Positions 54,403 to 64,000 of a stretch of 64,000 nucleotides of DNA are shown here, piece after piece. The notes beneath the pieces were generated by a model. The model made no database searches. It was not told the origin of the DNA and saw only the letters and a list, made by a program, of their open reading frames with translations. Source of the DNA: Lineus longissimus (Eukaryota > Nemertea > Pilidiophora > Heteronemertea > Lineidae). The stretch covers positions 13,945,431 to 14,009,430 of the forward strand of contig NC_088322.1 of NCBI RefSeq assembly GCF_910592395.1, read 5' to 3'. The translations under genes and the position numbers were made by a program. Every line of letters begins with the position of its first letter. The first letter of the stretch is position 1.

Positions 54403-57086
54403 ATGTATGATAAATATTTCCATATCATGTTGTGTCAGACTGATATAAATGATGATGCTTCAACTGTTTGAGTAATCATACCAGTGTATGATAAATATTT
54501 CATATTATGTTGTGTTAGACTGATATAAATGATGAAGCTTCAACTGTTTGAGTAATCATACCAGTGTATGATAAATATTTCATGTTATGTTGTGTTAGAC
54601 TGATACAAATGATGAGGCATCAACTGTTTGAGTAATCATACCACTGTATGATAAATATTCCATATTATGTTGTGTTAGACTGATATAAATGATGAAGCAT
54701 CAACTGTTTGAGTAATCATACCAGTGTATGATAAATATTTCATATTATGTTGTGTTAGACTGATACAAATGATGAAGCTTCAACTGTTTGAGTAATCATA
54801 CCAGTGTATGATAAATATTCCATATTATGTTGTGTTAGACTGATATAAATGATGAAGCTTCAACTGTTTGAGTAATCATACCAGTGTATGATAAATATTC
54901 CATATTATGTTGTGTTAGACTGATATAAATGATGAAGCTTCAACTGTTTGAGAAATCATACCAGTGCATGATAAATATTTCATGTTATGTTGTGTTAGAC
55001 TGATACAAATGATGAAGCATCAACTGTTTGAGAAATCATACCAGTGTATGATAAATATTTCATGTTATGTTGTGTTAGACTGATACAAATGATGAAGCAT
55101 CAACTGTTTGAGTAATCAAACCAGTGTATGATAAATATTTCATGTTATGTTGTGTTAGACTGATACAAATGATGAAGCATCAACTGTTTGAGTAATCATA
55201 CCAGTGTATGCGAAATATTTCATGTTATGTTGTGTTAGACTGATATAAATGATGAAGCTTCAACTGTTTGAGTAATCATACCAGTGTATGATAAATATTT
55301 CATGTAATGTTGTGTTAGACTGATATAAATGATGAAGTTTCAACTGTTTGAGTAATCATACCAGTGTATGATAAATTTTCCATATTATGTTGTGACAGAC
55401 TGATACAAATGATGATGCTTCAACTGTTTGAGTAATCATACCAGTGTATGATAAATATTCCATATTATGTTGTGTTAGACTAATATAAATGATGAAGCAT
55501 CAACTGTTTGAGTAATCATACCAGTGTATGATAAATATTCCATATTATGTTATGTTTATGTTAGACTGATATAAATGATTAAGCATCAACTGTTTGAGTA
55601 ATCATACCAGTGTATGATAAATATTTCATGTTATGTTGTGTTAGACTGATACAAATGATGAAGCTTCAACTGTTTGAGTAATCATACCAGTGTATGCGAA
55701 ATATTTCATGTTATGTTGTGTTAGACTGATATAAATGATGAAGCTTCAACTGTTTGAGTAATCATACCAGTGTATGATAAATATTCCATATTATGTTGTG
55801 TTAGACTGATATAAATGATGAAGCATCAACTGTTTGAGTAATCATACCAGTGTATGATAAATATTCCATATTATGTTGTGTTAGACTGATATAAATGATT
55901 AAGCATCAACTGTTTGAGTAATCATACCAGTGTATGATAAATATTCCATATTATGTTGTGTTAGACTGATATAAATGATTAAGCATCAACTGTTTGAGTA
56001 ATCATACTAGTGTATGATAAATATTTCATGTTATGTTGTGTTAGACTGATACAAATGATGAAGCATCAACTGTTGGAGAAATCATACCAGTGCATGATAA
56101 ATATTTCATGTTATGTTGTGTTAGACTGATATAAATGATGAAGCTTCAACTGTTTGAGTAATCATACCAGTGTATGATAAATATTTCATGTTATGTTGTG
56201 TTAGACTGATACAAATGATGAAGCTTCAACTGTTTGAGTAATCATACCAGTGTATGATAAATATTTCATGTTATGTTGTGTTAGACTGATATAAATGATG
56301 AAGCTTCAACTGTTTGAGTAATCATACCAGTGTATGATAAATATTTCATGTTATGTTGTATTAGACTGATACAAATGATGAAGCATCAACTGTTTGAGTA
56401 ATCATACCAGTGTATGATAAATATTTTATGTTATGTTGTATTAGACTGATACAAATGATGAAGCTTTCAACTGTTTGAGTAATCATACCAGTGTATGATA
56501 AATATTTCATATTATGTTGTGTTAGACTGATATAAATGATGAAGCATCAACTGTTTGAGTAATTATACCAGTGTATGATAAATATTTCATGTTATGTTGT
56601 GTTAGACTGATACAAATGATGAAGCATGCATCAACTGTTTGAGTAATCATACCAGTGTATGATAAATATTTCATGTTATGTTGCATGTTAGACTGATATA
56701 AATGATGAAGCTTCAACTGTTTGAGTAATCATACCAGTGTATGATAAATATTCCATATTATGTTGTGTTAGACTGATACAAATGATGAAGCTTCAACTGT
56801 TTGAGTAATCATAGTGCATGATAAATATTCCATGTTATGTTGTGTTAGACTGATACAAATGATGAAGCATCAACTGTTTGAGTAATCATACCAGTGTATG
56901 ATAAATATTTCATGTTATGTTGTGTTAGACTGATACAAATGATGAAGCTTCAACTGTTTGAGTAATCATAGTGTATGATAAATATTCCATGTCATGTTGT
57001 GTTAGACTGATACAAATGATGAAGCATCAACTGTTTGAGTAATCATACCAGTGTATGATAAATATTTCCATATAATGTTTTGTAAG
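54403..57086. repeat. 80-bp minisatellite, ~33 copies (unit 3)
   Basis: Same repeat as in units 1 and 2 with its own mix of variants, for example GTATGCGAAATATT at 55207 and 55693 and GATTAAGCATC near 55570-55980. The variant order does not align with the other units, showing independent turnover. Confidence 0.95.
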
Positions 57087-58261
57087 ATACCAATGAATGA
57101 TCAATAATTTCATGTTTTGTTACATTAAATGTAAATGATGATGATGATGGATCTTTTTGTGTAATGATATTTTAACGCGTGTAAAGTTTGTAGACTTGCC
57201 ACCACAGCGGGGAAATGAATTGGTTTTGCCTTGGGCTGTTTGAAATATAGAATATATGATCCACGTAATGTCATTCCCTATTACAAGTGTAAACAATGAT
57301 TTTATGCTGTTTGAATTATCATATATGTGATAAATTCTTATGCCGTTTGAGTTATGATATTGATAAGCTAGGAAGTCTTTGTGGAGACTTGTTCACAATG
57401 AAGCTTTTGTGCCTTGATACAGATCCTGGTTATCATAAGTGACAGGTGCTGCAGAAAAGGCACCATTATTATAGTCCATTGGTAAATGTTATGTCCACTT
57501 TGTTTGGGGCTCTGGAGGGCGAATTACTGGTCAGATTTCTTTAAAGTTTGGTTTTTATTGGTTTTCACCTCAAAACCAAACACGATTTTTTACTTTAGTT
57601 ACGATTTGTTTTGTATGCATTTGTGCACACTGATGTCCACCCTGTACGGTTTATTTCTAGACCAATCTGGATGAAATATATTAAGGTTATCATTTTTTGT
57701 GTTCATCTGACATAAAATTTATGAATGGACTAGTATAGGAATTGCGTAAAAAATCAATGAAATTTCATTCCCCTGTATTAAAACAATAACTTTGCTGCTG
57801 TTTGTGTAACTGTATTAGATAAATGTTCCCAAGTAGGCCTATTGTTTTACATGACCCATAAACAATAATGCCTGTGCTAAACATGCTAAATGAAATATCA
57901 TATGAAATAATATTCTATGTTGCACTTATGCACATGGGAATGTTACCCTCTTTGTCTCATCAGACATGATCTGAACAGGGATCGAACTCTTATACTGCTG
58001 TGCCAATCTGTCAGCCGATATATGCCCACAAACAGAAATAGAAATACAATCCATATAAGCCTATGTATTAAATGGATGACCCTCTAAGCAACTGAACACT
58101 GACTTTCAATATTTTTTTATTACGCGGAACATTTTCAATATTGTCATGGTTTATATTAAGAAACTCTGTCAAACTTTGAAAAATAAATTGTAATGTGATT
58201 AATATAGAAAAGTGTTTTTATTTCCTATGTTATTGTTATGAAATGTGATGTAATCAATGCA
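57087..58261. other. Non-coding BBS9 intron segment (unit 3)
   Basis: Counterpart of 13691-14910, with the SINE relic (about 57974-58020) carrying the same 47-bp deletion as unit 2. No gene is supported. Confidence 0.6.
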
Positions 58262-58499
58262 TATGCCCCAATCACAAGCTTTGCAGGCAGAAGGGATGTC
58301 ATCTGAAAACCTGAGCCCACTGTCAGATTGAATGTTGGTATATTCTCAACAGGGAAAAGATCACCGAGGTCGACCAGTGGCTGATTCGGGTCATGGTCAG
58401 GACATGATCCAATCTTTCTTACCTGGGGAGAGATCATTGACGTTTATAACCCAAGTCACAAGTTTGTAAGCAGACGGAAAGTCATCTGCCGAGCCCTGG
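58262..58499 (-). pseudogene. BBS9: Degenerate tandem duplicates of BBS9 exon A4 (unit 3)
   Basis: Same broken pieces as at 14911-15148, including the copy with a conserved donor at 58423. Confidence 0.75.
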
Positions 58500-58543
58500 G
58501 TTTGTTGTCTGCTGTGATCAGACAAATCATGGTCCATTCTTAC

Positions 58544-60309
58544 CTGGGAACAGGTCATTGAGGTTGACCGGTGGTTTATTTGTATCAATGGTCACTTTGT
58601 AGTTGGCATTCTTGATCGGAGCACACGCCTTGATCACAAGTTTTGCAGGCAGACGGAACGTTGTCTGTGAAACTCTTGGCGCACCTGAAAGTGAAATAAC
58701 ATCATTTAGAAATGAAAAGTTTAAGATGTAAACAGTTTTGTTTATGATGTCAACACTTGATTTGAGGAAGCCAGAGCCAGAGACAATTGGAACATTGGTT
58801 TATTTTTCATATGACCGGTAACAAATTTGGTTTATAGAACCAAACAATGCCATGTCACATCAGTTTAACATCATGAAGAGAACAAGAACAGACTGTAAGG
58901 CATCATCATCAAATTGAGCACCTGGCTGCATGTGAATTTGGTAGCCCGAGCCCTGACTTCATTGGCAACCTGACTAACAGCAAGAAGACGATGTCAACTT
59001 CTCACTGACTTCTTTTACTACAACTGATTGAGAAAATTTTCCCTGATGTTTAAGGTGGATGTATAAACTTTCTCAACCGAATTTCTCGAAGCGCTGAATG
59101 GCCTTATGGAATTTCGAGCTCTTGAAATCTTTACCAGCCATGTTCTGATAAGTAGCAGTTGCCTTGGCAACCAGATCACTTGGCAGATAGTTGTCTTTGA
59201 TGTAGAAAGTCGCTGAGATTTCACATGGGGTGTTTGGACCTGCAAACGGATGGACGAACTCAGTCAATAAGAATATGCATTGAAATAAATGTCTGAGGAA
59301 GTCGATCAGATATCCAAAGAACTGACTGAAATTGTTATCAAAACCATTTGACTAAAACAGACTGACTTTTCGACTAACCCACTTTACGACGGACACTATG
59401 ATTCATGGGGTAACGTCATTGCTATGAATGTTTGGGCCTGATTACCACCCAAAAATACTGACAAATCAGTTCAGTGCAAGAAAACATAGCTAATCCATTC
59501 ACCTTTTTTCCAGCTTGCAATCAACAACTTTCCTAATAATTTCACATTGGTCAATATTTTTTGGAGAATATTTCACCGAAATGAATGACTTACTTATTGT
59601 GTTGAATGTAAATGAGCTCTCATTGACTGTTAGTGGTGGGGGGACATGGATGCTGACGACAACATTGGAGACGTGCGCCTTGGCTTTTATCATCACCTGA
59701 AGAGATGACGGAGACAATGTTAACGGTGAGTAAATGTTAGATTTTCTATCATATCAAGTCTGCATTCAAATGAACAAGAAGGGGAATGGATGTATTGAAA
59801 TGGAGTATAAAATCCCAGATGACCACAATGGGTGAAGAGGTCTCCCAAAAAACCAACAGTCACATTATTTTCAACAACCCTTGGAGTCCAAGCACTTGTA
59901 CCAGTCGATGAAGGTTCTTTCTTTAGGAAAAATGAGACCTAAGATTATGATTTGGTGCAGAAGTTATAGCTCCAGAGCCAATCTGTAAGGCGAGGTCAGG
60001 AGAAAGTCAAAATTCCTCTTTCAGCTCAAAACACTCCAAACTTTGCTTCACAAAAGTGAGTTGGAGCTTAATTTTCTGGACTGAGTGCTGTACCGACCGT
60101 ATCTCAACTACTCCCCTCAAACTGGTCTAAAGAAAGTGACAGAAAAGTTGGCTTTTCTTCGTTCATTCTCAAATGATTGACGTTTTCCATGCTAAGCATT
60201 ACAGCATCCCAGAGTTGTTTCTGGGACGTCAACAAAAAGTTGCATATCTTACCGTGACTGTGAGGGATGGAATCACATCTTCGTCTTGAATGATGTCACC
60301 CTGAGCTCT
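58544..60309 (-). CDS. BBS9: BBS9 copy III, exons A1-A4
   Basis: A1 60253-60309, A2 59594-59696, A3 59135-59239 and A4 58544-58684, intact and in the same phases as the other copies. A4 joins exon C at 46509-46604 across a 12-kb intron containing receptor gene 3, both MITEs and the minisatellite. No upstream propeller exons were found. Confidence 0.92.
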
Positions 60310-61831
60310 CTGAAACAGACGTTGCAAGATCATAGAAGAAGAAGGGTGAATACGTAGGTTAACTGTTTTCAGTTAGGCACACAACACTGAGGAAATGCAA
60401 TGTCATCCCCCCTCCCCCTCCAAGGCTCTGTCTCTGACATCAGAGCTCAAACGTGAGCAAGAGTTGGAACGGTTTCGGGTAAATGGTCTGAAAAAGTGAT
60501 TAAGAGGAGCATGAACGCGAACCATATACTATCTATTAAGACAGACAATCATTAAAATGGGTGACTTTAAGTTGGTGACGAAACCCGTATGGATTTCATC
60601 ATTGTTGGTACTAAAATTCTCTTTCTTGTCATTTCGTGTCTGAAATTGAAATGATTAATTTTGTGAAGAGCTTGAACTGTGTCGTGAGTTATTATCTTGC
60701 AAATCAATGAAAACATGGAACAGGAACTCATTGTTAGATTTGAGGCATGCAAAGATCACAGAATCCCTATAACAATGAAATCATTACTTACAGTTTCAGC
60801 AAAATCACTTCAGCACCACTTTTACTTTGCCCCCAAAATGTTGTCACAAATCAAAAATCAAGCTTTGGATTCGAACCCCAGCCTACACTATTCACCAAGC
60901 TAAAAGTTTCCGAAACAAAATTTGTCAAAATATCTTGCAATACCTACTCATACTCAGTCATACTGACAGTTACAACAGTATAATAAATCTCGGAGTTGGG
61001 CGCAGAGCACTGAGGAACGCATTTCAGCTTACTCCTTTGGTCGAATGACGTGATTTTTCCACTGTGAGTTACTGTCATTGCTATCTTGCGGCTGCACCAC
61101 TGAAACCAGGAATATTTGGGGATCTTCCTGAGTTTTTAAGTGTTTTTTGCTCAGATATTGGTGATTCTGTGACAACTCCATGGTAAACCACCCTGTGTTC
61201 ATTTCCGAGTCAGCCGTGGATCGCGCATCTATCTGTCTTCGGTGATTTGGATTTGTGTTCGATGAGAAGTCTCGGGGAATGCGACCATCAGCAGACCTTG
61301 GGCTAACTTGACGTCTCGGGGTAGTGACAGTGGGTGTTCAAAGAAATACTCAATTGCCAACACCCGTACCAGTACAACCCATCACAGGTTCCTCGAATCG
61401 TTCGTTGATTTGCTAGTCTCAGTACTGGCGGTCTGCCATTCTCGCACATGTTTCTGTGGGCTGGGTCGGCCCCAAGATGGACAAACGATCGGCAATAGCT
61501 AGAGCTGACTCAATATGGCTAAAAGTGACAGCCACTTGGCTAAAAAGTGGCTAGGAGGAAAAAATTCACAGAGCCAACCCTGACTGAGGTACCTCAGGAA
61601 CCAGAGACATCAGCATTAGGATCCTACTTGCCATTGAGGCCACTCATGTATCTGCAGGTTGTAGTACCTGATACAGTACATCCCAATATGCTTTTCTTGA
61701 CAGTATCATCGACTGTATCAAGAACACCTTCAAGGCCCATGGCTTCTCTAAATGTTTAGCAGGGTCCTTATGCTGTCTTGAGTGCATCATAATTATCACA
61801 CAAAGACATTACATCTTATTCCAAGATCAAT
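60310..61831. other. Spacer upstream of BBS9 copy III exon A1
   Basis: Counterpart of 16962-18477. The TA at 60979-60980 is the empty site for the unit 2 insertion. No gene is supported. The poly(A) signal of copy IV lies at its right edge (61832-61837, - strand). Confidence 0.5.
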
Positions 61832-63441
61832 TTTATTCACAGGACATTGTGTAGATACCGGTACATAATTTTTTCACAGAGTGCGCGTTTTGAATAGATG
61901 TGGACAGTTTTCTAAGTAAACTGCACTGCTAAGACCAAATACCGTTAAGTCAGATGATAACCTATATTGTAGTTGATAACATACTAACCCAAATCTACAT
62001 GTAAACAGTACATGATAGACTAATGTAGCACAACTTCTTTACTCAACCACACAATCAAACAGATTTCACAAGCAGTTTATCCACAAATAAAGATTGTCAA
62101 AATAAAACTATTTGAGAGGGAACTGTCTTTTGAGGATGGAACTTATTTCTAAAAGTGGATATCTTCCAAATCGCTGAAACAGAAGACTAACATAGTTTTT
62201 TCACATAATTAAGTACAGCCCTTTTTAAAATCATTGTCCCTTTAGCAAATGGATGTCACTATAGTTACTTAACAACAACATATTCACAATCACATTATAA
62301 ACAACAAGAATCCAACAGATCTGCTCTAACGGTAATGTACAAGCATAGTATTAAGAACAACGCGATTCAAGTAATGGCCTCCTATGAACTTGATACATCT
62401 CTTACCCAATAAGACTGAGTTTTCATACGTCAGAAGAGCAGGCGTTACACCACTGAAACTGCACTGACTGTCTCGTACAGAAGTATGTATGAAGAATGTT
62501 TGTCAGAATGTATATCAGCCTAACAAGAATGTACAAAAACTTACAGAAGAATGGACACAGAAGAACAAAGGCCTCTACTAAGTCATGAAAAATGAAGACA
62601 AAACTAAGAAATGTATTTAGGAATACTTGGGAGTATCGCTACTTCAAGTAAGGTACACAGTTTTTTCTGATTTTTAGGACCCCTGGTATGCAAAAACATG
62701 TACACGTCTCCACAAAAGTGCTCCTCCCTATCATAAGCCAACCCGGTACAGACTAGAAGTATGGGCCCTTAGCCTCAGCAGCATATTGAAGTTCAACATG
62801 CTAATTCAGGGCCTTCACAGATCTTTTCATATCAGCCCTGAATCAGCCTATTCAACAAAACATTCTGTTAAAGTTTAAATGTTTCAAGAATTGAGCACTG
62901 AATGAGGAATTGTTTATACACATTAGCGTAGTCCTGGACACCCGGTGGCGATCAGAAACAGAATCTGAATGGCACTACAACACTCTCAAGCCTTGGGACG
63001 TTCATTTCACTGCCAACAGATATCTGTAAGAGCCTAATATCTGTACCAGGATGAGCAGACAAGGCCTAACTTTATGATGAATGGATGAATAACTGGACGG
63101 AATAAGTATTGGAATCTCTTTTTAAAACATCATTAAAGCAAAGCACTGTCATGGGTACAAACACTGCAAAAAGGTTTGACAAATTTCAAGGTGAAAACGT
63201 CCTGTCACAAAGCTTAAAGCTGACACATCATGGGCAGGGAAAGAAACTGGATGTTGTTTTTTTTTACACTTGCGTTTGTGTACCCCCCAAAGGTACAAAA
63301 CCACCCAGGTTACTGTGGAGACCTACTTTCAGGCGCCTCCCCTTTTGTGAGTAGAGTAAAGTTTTTCACCTGTCCCATTGCAGCAACTGCCCTCCAAACG
63401 GTGGCCGTCAGCTTGTAACATTTAAATCAACCCCCTCATTT
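61832..63441 (-). other. BBS9: BBS9 copy IV 3'UTR with AATAAA at 61832-61837
   Basis: Same as the 3'UTR regions at 18478-20073 and 41971-43579. Nothing else is recognised. Confidence 0.6.
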
Positions 63442-64000
63442 CTATAAAGAGTACAGTTTCTCTCCTGTCCCATGGCCACTGCCATTTATTAACGTATTTT
63501 CGTCTTCGTACGGCGGTGGTGAGCTCTGATACGGCGGGGGCTGTTCTGAATTCAAGTCATCCAGGTCCGGCACGTTATTTCGGATCTTCTGCTGTTTTTG
63601 TAGTTCTCGGAATCCTGGGGAAAATGATAGGATGTCATTTTGGTTTTCAAAGTTTACTGTGTTGGAAATACAAGCTGCAAGGAAAGTCTTTTTGAAAAAT
63701 TGAATAAAAAATATCTTTAATGCCACCCAATCAACCTTTAGGCTTGATTTTCATTTCAGTAGTTTTCAAACTGTAGATCTGAGGCAAATTTGATAATTCA
63801 TTTTTTACTACATGAACTTTCAAAATTGGCCAAAGAGCATCTGTTTATAACTATACAGCAATGAGGGGCGGTGTTAATTTGGCACCAAGGATGAGCACCT
63901 GGTAGAAAGAAAAGCACTAACCATCTCCAAGCCGGTTGCCACCAGGTATCGGAGGCAGGTTTCCAAGATCTAATAACCCATCACTTGGCCCTGCAAGCGG
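63442..64000 (-). CDS. BBS9: BBS9 copy IV, exon B6 and part of B5 (cut by window end)
   Basis: B6 63442-63614 is complete and ends EKLYSL-stop. B5 starts at 63922 and runs out of the window. It implies that at least one more BBS9 segment lies to the right, and this copy or a later one should carry the missing N-terminal propeller exons if the ancestral gene survives. Confidence 0.9.

Larger units (their letters stand above)
46186..64000. repeat. Segmental duplication unit 3 (tandem, truncated by window end)
   Basis: Third copy, complete from the BBS9 C-B1 intron to BBS9 exon B5, where the window stops. It alone holds the 172-bp TTA-flanked MITE at 54012-54183. Its receptor gene is closer to that of unit 2, while parts of its flanks are closer to unit 1. 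Confidence 0.93.

Noticed and set aside
1-64000. Triplication as an assembly artefact (haplotypes joined in tandem)
   Set aside because: Not fully excluded, but three copies with different module counts, private insertions and exon phases that need adjacent units argue for real tandem copies. Long-read depth would decide.

Overview
The window is animal (bilaterian) nuclear DNA. It shows GT-AG introns, a spliced BBS9 (PTHB1) gene, tRNA-SINE and MITE remnants, and intronic minisatellites. The architecture (ankyrin-repeat cGAS-like receptors, many small transposons, polymorphic minisatellites) fits a marine invertebrate such as a lophotrochozoan, hemichordate or amphioxus, but the species cannot be fixed from sequence alone. 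Nothing bacterial or viral is present.

The window is a head-to-tail segmental triplication with a period of about 22.7-23.5 kb: unit 1 = 1-22682, unit 2 = 22683-46185, unit 3 = 46186-64000 (cut by the window end). The phase of these units is set by the window edge, not by the true breakpoints. Every unit has the same layout. On the + strand is one very large intronless gene encoding an ankyrin-repeat protein with a C-terminal Mab-21/cGAS-like nucleotidyltransferase domain (2358-9614, 24798-28997, 48289-52821). It is followed by a pogo-like MITE and an 80-bp minisatellite (about 32, 45 and 33 copies). On the - strand are exons of the 3' half of BBS9.

BBS9 exon phases link across unit borders. 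Exons here called A1-A4 (GAE/platform part) of one unit splice over a roughly 12-15 kb intron to exon C and then to exons B1-B6, which end in a stop codon and poly(A) signal just inside the neighbouring unit. The ankyrin gene and the minisatellite therefore lie antisense inside one BBS9 intron. Two BBS9 copies (II and III) are complete from A1 to the stop (559 codons plus stop) but have no recognisable exons for the N-terminal beta-propeller. Copies I and IV are cut by the window ends. The simplest reading is that a nested immune-type gene was amplified and carried the 3' half of its host gene with it.

The three ankyrin receptors keep all nucleotidyltransferase catalytic acidic residues. They differ strongly in the number of a near-identical 33-residue ankyrin module (48, 17 and 20 copies), in a few positions within each module, in small loops of the catalytic domain and in the C-terminal tail. 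This is the pattern expected of a diversifying pattern-recognition receptor. Lineage-specific changes mark the units as diverged copies: a triple 1.06-kb palindrome-rich repeat in unit 2 only (37899-41117), a 172-bp Harbinger-type MITE in unit 3 only (54012-54183), and a 260-bp indel upstream of the unit 1 receptor gene.
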